64,000 bases of DNA from Telmatactis stephensoni. Taxonomy: Eukaryota > Cnidaria > Anthozoa > Actiniaria > Isophelliidae. The notes beneath the pieces were generated by a model. It was given only the letters and a program-made list of their open reading frames with translations. It had not been told where the DNA came from and did not search any database. This document shows positions 9,962 to 23,800 of the stretch, one piece after another. Where the stretch lies: contig JALIZF010001883.1 of assembly GCA_029948255.1 (NCBI GenBank), forward strand, positions 310,001 through 374,000, given 5' to 3'. Both the position numbers and the translations under genes were made by a program. The first letter of the stretch is position 1. Every line of letters starts with the position of its first letter.

Positions 9962-11800
9962 GGACTGTCAGTGACATAGTTCATTGACCTGATAAAATAC
10001 TGAAGAGATCCGTTTAATAACAGGTGTAGTTACCAGTACTGGTTCTAAGTTGTTAGCAGGTTTATCTTTTGGTGTGATAAACTGATAAACTATGGCTAAG
10101 TTACCATTGAAAACACTTGATATTCTTTGTACGCACATTAATTGACACGAACGGACAGTCTAAAAAAATATTGCCATTTACTAGTAGGTATAATGACTTT
10201 ACTTGAGCAAGATTAAAGTTTTCTTAGACACAGAGCTCAATCGACCTGCTATTATATGACTGAAACCTACGGTTCAGACATAGGTATGGTTACGTTCATC
10301 AAAACTAAATCGTACCATAGTGCAATTATAGTAATTGGTTTAATATCTTAGTACTTGCAAAATGCCATATGAATAGATTAAAACCGCGAAATCGGTAAAA
10401 ATTAACTTATAAAAACATCCGGTGAAAATCAATTTCTGTGTTCAAGATATTAATAACAGACCTAAATACGATAGCGGGGTTGAGCTTTGTAAGGTGTAGA
10501 GCAGTTTTCTGTGCAAACGACACAGTCACGATTTATAGAGACACAGCAGTTAGGCACCTGAACTCGGTGAGTTAGAAATGTTGAACAATGTAAATTCCTT
10601 GTTAGCTATTTTTAAAACGTATTAAACCATAATGCCGGCCACAATTGAACTCAGGCCATCATTTTTTTATTGTTTCAAGTAATTGCACACGCTCCCTGTT
10701 GATGGGGGAGGCGTAAAGTGGTAGACAGTAGTTTTGTCCAAAATTGTATCTCAACTGTCAAGTGCAAATACATGCAGTCTTACGTATCCAAAAGAAGGTT
10801 TTTTAGGGGGGATCGATTAGGGAAATTTTTCTTCCCTGCGTAGCTGTGCAGGCTTGATTTAAAAGGAATCACAAATAGCAGAAGGATCGCGGCACATTTC
10901 TTATGCTTTCCTAAGGTGAGCCTCAAAAGAAATGTATGCGATTTATTTGGCGCGAAGATAACATTACCGGAATTGCTGTTATGGGATTCCTGTGCTAGAT
11001 TTTACCGATAGAAGGCTCTTTTGACAAAACAAACTATTTTTCATTGAATAAAAATCGAGCAAATACTTCACGGCGATATGTTTTATAGTTTTCTTTGATT
11101 TAGTTACTCATTGATCTATAAAAAAAATACAGTATACGAAAGATCATCAGAAACCTCTGTAAACCATTATTCGTAGATTACCGTCGATTCCACATATAAC
11201 AGGTACCGTAATTATACATCCTAGTAAGTCAAATCAGGGACAGTAGAGAGGGTGGGCTTCGATACTTCTCCAGAACAATATGTATCTTACAAAAATATCT
11301 ACAGGTTGCAAATGAGAAGTACCTTCTGCACTTAATTAGCCCCACTGCCCCGGCAAATTAAGACTATTCTCATATTGTCCCTGAAAATATAAATATTGTA
11401 GATTATTAATAATACTAATATACTAATACTGATATACTAATACTAATACTGAAGAAAGACTAAATGGCATGACGCCATGAATATACCAAAAAAAGACCTC
11501 GTATTAAATTTATAGAGATTTCGTACGAATCTCCGTTATCACATGTGTTACAATACACAAAATACAACTATTCTAAACCTACAATGGCTTCTAGGAATCC
11601 AGAACATTTCAGTACAGTTGCAGTATGGAGAAAATTGGATAATGATTACTGTACCGCCTCCAAAAATCGTTCTTCATACAAAATGGGCTTTAAACGTTAA
11701 TGCGGCCTTGCGGTTAGCATACGTTGTTTATGTGGGTTGCGTCAAAAAGACACTAACTTAAGGTGATGGTAGGTAGATAATGCTTAATTAAACATCTAGT
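9962..11800. other. Gene-free stretch between TPR-CHAT and HGSNAT 3' ends
   Basis: AT-rich DNA holding the two convergent 3' untranslated regions and intergenic sequence. I saw no ORF with family resemblance, no RNA gene and no clear inverted-repeat element. A short run of ATACTAATACTAATA lies near 11415-11450. Confidence 0.6.
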
Positions 11801-14800
11801 TTAAACTGTCAGGAAAAATTTGTTTTTGAACAGACGGAAAGAGATGAGAATCCACAAAGCTGTTCCTATGAGGTTCATGGCGAGTTTGTCAGCGTGCGTT
11901 CCATATTCATCCACTTTCCAGCTAAATGGAAATCGATTAAAAAGGATGCCATGTCCAACGTACAATAGTATGGAGTTCATTCCTGTTTAGAACAAGAAAA
12001 AAAAGCACACAATAAATTAAAGGCAAAAGGAAAGATGAATCAACGAGGTTGTAATGGCGTTCAACAAACATTTAAACCCTAGTCTAGTCTAGTGGCTGAA
12101 AAGCCGTTTAAATAAACAAAGGATGAATTTGATTATGAAAACTGGAACAAAAGTATTACTGGGCAGCTGAATTGCCCGATTTCATTATGACGTCAAATTA
12201 CAAACTTTATTCTTTAAACGCTAAGGATCATGGTCGTGTGAGGGGGACAAAACATCAACCACACAAAGAGAAGTGATATAAAGTGTGGTTTAATAATGAA
12301 GAGAAGCAAATATGAATCTATATTGTTTATTAAATATCAACATATCTTATATGTGGAACTCAGACTACAGTATTCGAGGTTAAGCGTTTTGATAATATTC
12401 GGCCGAGGAGGCCGAAGGAACATCAGACGACGGCAGAGGAATTCTTCGTTCGAATTTCTATTGTTGTAGACGGCAATTGACGTCAAAATGAGATGGGGCA
12501 AAATTTCAAATTGACAGACATACAACAGCACGGACGTAGCTAGAGCCACGTGTAGCATGTGTAACCGGGAGAAGACAGCTGAGGTATCCATTTAGTTCTT
12601 CCTACATAAGCTTTGTTGTTAGCGTTAGGGGCACGATAACATGGATTATCGATTAGTCCCTATAGCAACGATGATTACCTGGATAGAAGAAAGGAGCTCC
12701 ATTCCACCATTCAAGAGTGTCAGTCAAAATGTAACAAATGGCCAAAAGAACAAAAGAAGTCGCACCAGTCACCAAGATGAATGTCAGTGACCTAATAGAA
12801 ATTAAGAGATTGTTTTTCATAAGATTGGGGAGAAACAGTAAACTTTAGAACAGTTTAAAAAGGCCCGCTAATTTTATAATATGCAAAAAGATTCAGAGTT
12901 CGGGTAAAAATTTCATTGCCATTGTAAAGCATTGTTCTTTCCTTCACCTTCAGATAAAATTGGAAGGAAATTCTTTTTTACAGTGCACGGTTCACGGACT
13001 ATACAAATCGCATATTTTAACCCTTTAGATAGGACGAGCATCCCCGACGTTTTCATATGAGAAGTCCCCCTCTTTGGCGGGTGATACCATATATGGCTAG
13101 ATAATTTCCTGAATTCTGATTGGCTAACGCATAGTCTGTATTTTGCCATATCTGGACCGCTGCCAAGGATGAAAAGAAAAGTTTGCGTTTGGCAATTGTT
13201 TTAGCGGGACTTCTCAAAGCCATATAATAAATAAGTTATTAACCTCGTTTGCTCGCTGCGCTCGCTGCGCTCGGTCCGTACTGTCAAGACCTTGGTCTGA
13301 TATTTTCCCATACAGACCTCCCGCGCTCGGTTAATAACCCTTTAGTCACTGATCACATGACTTGACTACAACGCCTACCAGAGATTCTTGTTAATAGGTA
13401 TGCCTATCTCGTTCTTTGTTCCGCCACATAAACCAATTCCTAGGACTCCCTAAAACAAAACCGATAACAAAACACTTGCAGATTAATAGCAGATACTTTT
13501 GTTTCTCTCCACACACATTTCAACCAAGCGTACCCTTTAATAAATGAGGAAGAAATTTGAAGCGGAAGGAGAGAAATAGCCGTGTAGCGAAAACCATAAG
13601 AAATAAATCAACTTTGAAAAAATTGAAATTGCTCAGAATTGGTTTCGTTATTTATGAGCTGGAAAAAAACCCATTTTTGTAGCTACAGCCTCGTTTCGAG
13701 GCGTAGCTACTATGTCATCGAGTTCATGTCCGTAAGTAACACCACAGGAAACCCATAAGTCCTAAACTGACCAATCAGAAGCAAGTACGAGTGTTAGTGT
13801 TCGACAAACGATCTGACAAACGATAAAAAACAAAGTAAAGTAGAATCTAATCTGAAATATCCAAGCTATTAGAATTTCCGTGAATGGATGTTTACCCTGT
13901 GTAAACTACATTATAATTTGCTCCTTGGTTAGCTCGTTACTGCAGCCTCAAGCCACTGGATTGAAAATTTCCAGCAGTTTTATCGAAATGTGATTTTGTG
14001 TCGGCTGTTGCTTGATCGACTGTCTCGCTGATCATCAGGAATGAAGCGGTGAACTGTACTACTGTGAAGTTGTGTGAAGGAAAAACGATGCCGAGAAAAA
14101 AGGTTCATATAGTCGTTGATCCTCGTATCTACCAAATTAACTGAAGACGCCAAGTAATGAAAAGAAATAGTAAGTTTCAGTTAAACGGGTCCTCACATGA
14201 AATTTACGAACACTTCACAGTCACGACTGCAAAGCGAAGCTTGCTTACGATTTTCTACAGACGAATTTTCGCTACAAGTACTGTCTGTTTGTACACGAAT
14301 ATCATCGTGTTAAGCTATTTCATATCTTATTTGATGTGGATTCTACTTCAGTGGAATGTATATTGCGTCGATCAGGAGCATGACTGGTTGACTGACTTGA
14401 CTTCTCATCTCTTGATTCCCAACGTTTCTTTTAAATTTTACTTTAGGACCGATTGAGACAGGGCTTTTTTATAATAGGTACTTCAAAATTGATTGAATAA
14501 ATCAGAGTTAACTCTGAATAAATTAACATTTTCAATACAGTTTGTAGCTCACTTTTATTACACGTGCAATCAAACACGTTCCTTGAGGAGTCCCATTTCA
14601 ATCCCAACGATTGTTTATTGTAAAAAATGTAATAACTGTTCCGAACAATTTCTCTCTAGATAACAGCGATTTTCGAAATAATGTGAACTCTGACCTCCAA
14701 TCTGAGTCCGTTGGAATTTGTTTTTTCGGCCACTTCAAACAAACGACCCAAAAAATACTCATAAAGATCCCTAAAAGCATACCAAATGACGAATAATGAC

Positions 14801-17800
14801 CTTTAAACGACCTGTAAAAGCTAAATATGATTTTGGTATAAGTTAAATCTTCGTATTTTTAAAATTGACTGACAGAGGTGAACTGAACCAAATTCCAATT
14901 CACGGACTTTTCGCATAATTCTGAAAATCGCTGTAAGGCTGTAGCTACATGCGCATTTTGTGCGCCTATTTTTGTTAATGTGAAGAAAAGGCCTTAATGC
15001 GATGTTACGCGGTGCAATGGTTTTTTTTTTTCTAAAAAGTCTCTCGCGATGGTTTTGCGAAACCAGTCGATTGCAGAGGTATTATTATAAGTAATACCAT
15101 GACCCTGAGGGATATTAGTGATTAAATGTCCCCGAAGCCGAGGGAGGTTTAGTGGAAGTCCCGAGGCCGTAGGCCGAGGGACTTTTACTAAACCTCCCGA
15201 GGCTGAGGGGACATTTAATCACTAATATCCCGAAGAAGTCATGGTATTACTTTGTAATACCATGATCACCGAGGAAATAAACGAAATATACTTCGCTGTT
15301 TGTTCATCCAAAACTTGAAAATATTATACAATTCTTTTACCAATTGTGCGTAACCCTGTTCTCTGGGGACTTTCGAAAATAGATTTCTTTGTCATATACT
15401 TACAATGAACAAGTATTTATAGGTTGTTAATCAATTCGAAAGCTAAATGCTTTCTTTGTGTCGTTATGCTCATGCGCAAAATAGAATGCATAGATCCCAC
15501 ACGCGTAAGAGTGTGCAGTGGTAAGAGGTATCGGTGTGTTAGGAAGTTATAGAGTTTCGGGACAGCATGCAAAGTTGTCCCGATCGTCCCGATGATTGCG
15601 TTAAATGAGGGACAACCACTCATGAATAACATGAGGGACGATTAGTTCTAATCGTCCCTCATTAATTATGGATGAGGGACGATTAGTTCTAATCATCCCT
15701 CATTCATAATTAATGAGGGAATATTAGAACTAATTTTCCCTCTTTCTATTCATGGGGGAGGGATGTTAGCGATTAAACGTCCCTCCAAAAACAATAGATC
15801 CCGAGGTGATCATGGTATTACACGATAAACACTGCTGTAATCGTTTTCTTGTTCGATGCATGTTACATGCTGCAATTGTTGTTTCAGTTTGTTTTGCAAC
15901 GCCATTGCGAGACGAGTGTAAAACAAATTGCTCCGTGTAACAGCACCTATGAGGACTGGAATATAAAGTATACTGTTTCTCTCACCAAGAGTATTCCCCA
16001 AACTATCCATCGTATGATTCTTGATTTATGGTCAGGATAGGTGTGGAGTATTCGACCAGCCTGAAACAATCAACGTAGTTGTTGTCAATTACCATTTAAT
16101 TTTCGACAGAAACCTATTCGGTCAATACACATGCAGAAATCCTAAAACACGATAAGATAGATTATACTAGCACGGGCAGATGATTTGTAAAGTACCCTTC
16201 TAATGGGTACACCAACTGTCAATTAAACTGACACTTCTACGACGTTGACAACGATCGTTTTATAATCCTTTTACGGGTATTAAACTCAGTCAACTAGTCT
16301 CGACGTACTCACCTGTACTCCAAGGAAGACTAGAATGATTGAAGTCAGTGACCCAAGACATCCTTCAGGATCGTGAGGTAACTTAGTCTTGTATAATCCC
16401 TTAAAACAAAACACAATTGAAAAAACTGACATAGCGTTCTGCGTTCCAAAGAATTGATTGCATAGCTATCATTTTGAAACTGAAACTTTAGTTTACCTTT
16501 ACAGTTGCCCAACGATAGAGATGATTTCCCAAGAACTTTCTGTCAATGTAGTTTGCTACACCTCCTGTGCAGTTAGCGGCTAGAGGGTACCCCTCTCCTA
16601 TTCCACCTGGTCCTGTATAACCCCTAACCAACAAGCCAAAGTAAAATTAATAGACTGTACAGTTAGTAGCCCAGTGAAACTTTCAGAGATGGCCAATATT
16701 GGGGTGGAGGTGGGTAAGTGATCTAGCGCATCAAGGGTCAACCGCTCACTGCATGATGATGTTGGTCAAGTGGTGGTGTGACGATCCACACGCATTCCAA
16801 GCCACACACAACCGTTGGGAAATTTACTGCTTACAGCCATTGGGCAAGCCACCGGAGGTTATTTTACAAACAGTAACGTAACAAATATCACACATAATTT
16901 TTTCGGCATAAATTATTCTTTGTAAATAATAATATTTGTGAGTTTTGAAAAGGCTTTGCGTGACGACACACACTGCGGCTGCGTAGACGTACAAAGTAGA
17001 TTACAAGTTAATAATTATACGTTGGACGTATTAATTGTCGCACGTGACGTGCAACACATGACATGTAATGGTATTATAATAACATTGGAGATTGTAAAAT
17101 AAAGTTATGTGTCAAAGAGCTTGTCTGTGTTAACTTGCGCTGCAATCTGGTGGCGGTAAAAGAGTTGAACTGGAGCGCATCCAGAAACGAGCAATGGCAA
17201 TCATCTGCCCTAGTATTGCGTACAATGACGCTCTAGATTTTCTTGGTATTCCAAAGATTACTACTTATAATGAAGCTATCTGCGACAAGATGTTCGACGC
17301 CATAGTAAAAGACAGTGATAACCGTCTAAATAAGCTGCTCCCTCCCAAGAACAATCCAACACTTTCTCTTAGGCGTAACAGATATTTTTCCATACCAAAG
17401 TGGAAGACCGACCGTTTCAAGAACACATTTATCACAACCTCAAGTCTTAAAAGAAACAATGAACATTGACATATAATATTGACATTTGAATTGGATTTAT
17501 AATCAATATAATTTATATTTAAATTTGTAATTTTATCTATTCTAGTTTTACGAATATGTAATTCAGTCTTCACGAGCTGCCATTTATTCAGCCAATAAAC
17601 TATCTATCTATCTATCTATCTATCTAGAATGGCGACTGCTGTCCTTACAACCAATAAAATTTGACGATGGAGACTTTTCAATAGAACACCGAGTACTCGC
17701 TTCATGACCATTAAGTTATAATGGTTGCTAGTTAAACTCGCTGCCTTGTTTCGTCACAACACACGCGCGACGCTGCGACACACCAAAGTATTTGATATAA

Positions 17801-20800
17801 GATATAAATACTTACTTTGGACAATCTCCAACCTTTATTCCATACGTAACAATAAGGAATATAAACAATACTATGGCCATAAACAACCATTGCTTCCACA
17901 GAGCAAATACATCTCGTACTGGCTCCAACCAACTCTATGTACGAATGGTAACAGTTATTAGTTATTCTATGGCCGTCCCTTTAGACAGTCCGGTGGGTCA
18001 GTGGAACTTTTTGCAGGGTCAATATACATGCATAGTTCCCAATCTACACAGTTGTTTCTTGAAGTCTGCTAGTACCAACAAATGTAGCAGATCAATGTCA
18101 CTGTGGAAGTTTTCCGGAGAACTACGTATGGCATCTGCAATGGAGACTAGTTGGTTTACCTTGGGCACGTCTTCTTTCGGTGGAAGATACAACTGCATCA
18201 ATGCAACCACAAAATAACAGATCGCAAATCGCTGAAGGACTCCAGGAATTCTGTAGTATTCGAGATCATTAACTGAAAAGAAACGGCATTGTTTCAATTT
18301 ACTGACACGGATGCATGGGTAATTTATACATGCCAAGAAATGACATTATTGGGATCCCTTTGTGTATAGTCTCCTTCGCAGCTACCCGGGGATTTCGTCA
18401 CAAGATGAAAATTAAGGAGGAGCTAGACTTCTTTCTAGAGAAACTTGTAGTAACAGTAACTGACGAAAAGAGGACAGCAAAAGAAATGTGTCAAGAACAT
18501 CGAGCTTGAGATGGCAGGTTCTACTGTACAACAGACCACTAGTTTTCGTTTCTCTGTTACTCGGCTAGCTGGCTTAGCCGTCCGAGTCATTAAAATAATG
18601 CAGAGTTTGTTTGTAGTTGTCGTCCGTCACAAAATACAGACAGGCTCAGCCGAAATTAAAAGGGTCGAAAGCCCGCCGAGTGAACGCCCAAACGAGCGTC
18701 TCGTAAAAAGGCTGTTTGGCTGGTGAACATTCCTAGTACAAAAACGTTGTTTGACTTACAATTGCTGGTGAAGATTCCTAGTACAAACAGGGTGATACTG
18801 CGACGAATGATTTTCCTCAAAACCACGCTTGGTTTTAACTTCTTCCTCGTTATTGATTTGAAGGACAGGGTAATGGACACACCCATTATCCAGATGAACC
18901 TTTAGACAGACCAAGAGAACAAGGTAAAAACTATGAGGTAACGGCAAGGTTGGCGTCATGCTACGTAGCTTCTCAGCTCCTGTCTACACAATTGCGCTTC
19001 TCTTTGAAAAAACAAACCTTTTCCACGAGTGTACGTCTTACGTTTACGCCCCTTACGTCCACACTAAAGGCATCGGAACGTTAAACGCTCAACGTACTCA
19101 TCGAAAACGCATCGATTGAAAAAGCTCTCCAAAGTGGAAAGAAAACGCTGACGTCATTCACATCACGTGGTCTCTCGGGACAAGGTTACTATAGTACTCT
19201 ATGTTGCGGGTTTTTTTTCGTGAACAGGGAAACGCGATACCAAAAGTTTTAGCGTGGACACAAAGCTTTTCGTGCATTTTTTGTCAAACGAAAAGGTAGC
19301 GTTTCGAAAACACATCAGTGTAAATGTTTGTTTCCTGTTCATGATAATAAAACTTTTAAGTTTGGCTACGTCACTAGTTGACAAACTACACGTCAGCGAG
19401 GGGTACATATCTGGCCAGCACATTTCACTATTGTCCTTACCATGGAAACACGAGATCTGCAAAAAGGAGACCTACGAATGAATAAAACCGTAGATGAGAA
19501 GGGCTCAACAACAGTATTCAATTTTCTTATTAATGGCACATATAGGACTGTTAGGGAAAAGAGAAAAGTTCCAATTCAGTTCCAAGTCATGTTTTACTTG
19601 TCACTATGTTTGAACGGGGCTTATCGTGTTTAAATTTTACTTACGCCTGCGTTCACACTAACTAAACTAGTTTAACTAAACCATGTTTAGATTTTTCCAA
19701 TTAATTGATAATCCTGTTGTGTTACCATCACAAGACAAATTCTAAACAACCTTGGCAAGATATGGAAATCAAATAGGTTTTTGCCTCTTGTATAGTGGTA
19801 AGGTGGGCATGTTATCAGCAACTAATTTTTAACCTTGTTTAGTTAAACCACTTTTAAACTGGTTTAACTGGTTTGTGTGAATGCAGCAGTATAATCTAAA
19901 ACGTAATGACAAGAAGCCGGGCTTAAAATCTAGTGTAAATCAAAAATCGTAATCGTATATGCACCGCCACTCAATAACGATTTAATTTGATTCACACTAG
20001 ATTTTAAGGGTTCTTCGATTACGACTATGATAGCGATTACAATTACAGCTCTATACTTTGGTCATGTTTTTAGGCGACTAGTTTCGCCGGTAGTCGGGAT
20101 ATAACTCTTTTGTTTTAAGTGTCAACAGGCAAGCGAAAACAAAAGCGTTACTATATCGGTAAAAAGACAACTCGTCTTCATGAAATCAGGGCCTTAAAAA
20201 GGCTATTTACATGATATTACCATTCCAAACTGCATGTCCAAAGAAGTAGTATCCACCCCCTCCAAAGTTAACAAAAATCATGACTGTTATGGCGATCCTG
20301 AAAAATGTTAATACAATTTATTTGCCACTGTAAAAAGTTCATCTTACAATATCTAATAAATCATATATACAATTAAACGAGTACAATTTCGTTGTAGTTC
20401 AACAACGGCATGGATTGGTGTAAAGTACGTACCCGCGAAACGTGTCCAGAGATTTAAGACGCTTTTTTCTCTTTTGTTCATTGTTTGATGCTACCTAAGA
20501 ATACATGTCTTCAATCAGACATTGTATATGAATAGTAATGTTTGCAAATGCAACCATAGATTTGACAACTTACAGGAGCATCAGGTCCAGATGTTTGAAG
20601 AACCTGAAACAAAACAGCTGTGTCAGGTTTTACAACGATGAAATTAGTATACACTGGACATAACTGTCCTGGATTGATTTCTAAATTCTACACATGGCAA
20701 TCTTTTTTCATCCAAATTTTTACAAAAAGTTCTTCTCTTACGGCATTGCAAAGTTTCATAAGCACATCGGCAGAACTGCGGGATTTTTACTTCATTTTCA

Positions 20801-23800
20801 CGTGACCCGTACGAAATGTCGAAATGTCATTGTCAACAAAATGTCAGTAAAATGTTTGATTATAAAACGAAAGACAACAACCATCTTGAAACGGCCGCTC
20901 TTTTTGCGGGTTTTCTAATTTCTAACAGTTTTGAAACTCACCACTTCTTCGCTTGTTGCTTCTTTAACACCTTCCTGTAGGTAAATCAAAACAGTTAAGG
21001 CGGAGTCGACGGCGGAGAGAGGGAACCGAAAGATAAAACACAGCCAATGCAAAAGAGGAGCCGATGCAAATAGCAAAACATTCAATTCATTAGCACCAAA
21101 AGCACAGACTCAGTACCGAATTAGTCTCAAGGCCAGAAAACGCGACGCTACATTTTCTGCAACATTGCGTGCAACATAGTTACATTTTGTGTCCATCCCT
21201 GCAATATTGCGTACGTTGTGTAAAAAGTTGAACAAGTAGAACTCGATCCTAAACCTGCAATTGTTGCAGAGGTGGACGCACGTTACAACTCTTGTGTAAT
21301 TGCGTGCAATGTTGTAGAAAAAGTTACAAAAAATGTTTATCGTGTGTCCGCGGCTTTTTAGGTGGCGAGAAACGATAAACCAACTACACTAACTACAAGC
21401 CTCTACAACTACAGGCCTTTTCATAACGGACAGATCTTCGTGACCTGACAGCTCGAATAAATTGGAACCTCTTGATACGCTGGGGCCATGCAAACGAAGA
21501 TTTGATATTTAGCGATAGTGAATAACAACTTTGAAAGCGCCAAAAGATGATTCACCTGGAATCATTCCAGCAATATCAAGATGAAGAATGAAACCGTACT
21601 CACTGTCTTCTTTGTCACTAAAAAGGTTTGCCTTGATTAATTATACAGCCAACACTGATATCTATGCTTTTGTTTATCAGCTTTTTATATGATTTTGAGG
21701 TGTACGATCAGGTGCACTTGAATGTGTATTTGAATTGCTGAACCATATGTTTTTTTTTAAATACGATTTCGGCTATTTATGTAGCACGCTTTTAGTGTTT
21801 GTACTCTCGTGACTCATTTACTTCATGAGTGCAAGAAATTAATGACGAGCATTGCTGATGGACTGTGCACTGCATGCTAAACTAGCATAAGTGAAACCAA
21901 GCCTACTAGAGTGGTTTTCATTAACCAGTGAAACAAAGTGTAATAGATAAATACAGTAGAAAACAAAGCAATTAGAGTGTAGTAGTGCCTAATACGCTAA
22001 AGTCTATTTCACGGGTTTATGAAAACCACTCTACTTACTCCAGAGACATTTGCTGGTTGAGATTTTCTCTCAAAGAGTCCAATAATTTTTCTGTCGAGTG
22101 GAAAGAAAAGTACGAGAATTTAATTAGTACCAAAATACTTTGCATGTGCCCAACCCTAATAAATAATATATTTAGAGCATCGCCTGACTCTATTCAATTT
22201 TTATTGTTCAGCTGATGCAAAGTTTGATGACCCATGCCATAAATAAATAAATTATTAAAGTGAACAGAAGCAGTAGAGACCAGTAAAGGCTTGGACACAC
22301 AAAGTAACTTTAAGGTGCCGGTAATATGGGCAACAAAATCGTGCAACATTTCGCGTCCCATTGTTGCGTTGCAAACTGAAATGCAAATGTTGCTCGTATT
22401 ACCACCCCGCGCGCAACAAATTTTCTTTGTAGCACGATGTAGAAGCACTTTCTACTTTTTGCGACAAAGAAAATTTGTTGCGCGCAGGGTGGTAATGCGA
22501 GCAACATTTGCACTGCAACTTGCAACGCAACAATGTCGCGCGAAATGTTGCACGATCTTTTTGCCCGTATTACCGCACGTTTATCTGCAACGTTGCGCGC
22601 AACAGTAGCACTGTGTGTCTACCCTGCAATGTTGCGCACAATTTCGCAGAAAAAATGTTGCAGAAGTAGAAAGCATTGCGCACAGCTGTTTCAGTGGTTG
22701 ACACAAGATGAAACTGTGTCGCGCGCAATATTGCAGGAAAGTTGCGTCGTGTTTCTTGACCTTACCTGAAGATCTTATGGAATATACTTACTTTTCATAA
22801 CGACAAAAGAGGATCCACAAAATGGCAAGAATAACAAGAATAACAAAAGCTACAAGAATTGCTGTAGAATTAAACAAAACAAAATATATTGATATACCCT
22901 GGGGAACAGAGGCTTTGACTCACTCTAGTGATCCTTTCCGATCCTTTTTGTTTGTCTTTTACTTTATTATTCCATGCCCAAGAGTTGTTTTACGACATTA
23001 ATATCGTCTACATGTATAAACGATTTTTCAGAAACTCCCCGTTTTGAACGTCCACTCGGAAGTAGATAATTTTCCTTTTGAACTAATTAAGACTGCAACA
23101 ATTACACTTGGTATAATGTAGACAAAAATGGTTCCCTTAGAACCATTTACCTAGCTATCTATTCTTTTGCAGCAGAAATTACATATTATAGACACCTCTC
23201 TAATATAGACAACTTTCTGTTCCGTTAGCTGTAACGTTAGCGGTAATCTCCAAACGGTCACCTCTATATTTCTTGGCCTGCGAATTTGCAATAATCTTAC
23301 ACTAGCTCCAAAGCTTCGGACTGAATAATTTCTGCAGTAACACGTTCTAAATACAACCATTCTTTTATTGCATATCTTTAGACAACAAAACAGTGCAAAC
23401 ACTGCTTGTGTTTGTAAGACGATCCCTGAGGATCAGGGGCGAAGCAAGGTCTGAGCAAAAAAGGGCGGGGCAATTTTTTTGAGACCCTTTGAAGAGCTTC
23501 CATTGCAGTCAAATCTAGAAAGGTTAAATTTCAAGGTTAAGTTAAGTAGACAGTCTGAAATGTTAACCGAGGTAGTCGATCGCCGAAGGCGAGAGCAACT
23601 TGGGGAGCTCTGAGGCATCTCTCCCGAAAAATAAGTTATGACAATTTTGCACATTCTAGCAAAGAAAAAGAGGAGAAAAGGCATATCTGATATGAGATAG
23701 TATAGAAAATATCTTTAATGTTTAATCCCTACTAAAAGTCCATCGTTGTCTGGATTTTTTTTTTCTTTCTTTTTGTGGTGGTCGTTTCTCGACACAAACT

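Noticed and set aside
17265..17573. 102-aa minus-strand ORF
   Set aside because: It is antisense to the retrotransposon reverse transcriptase remnant.
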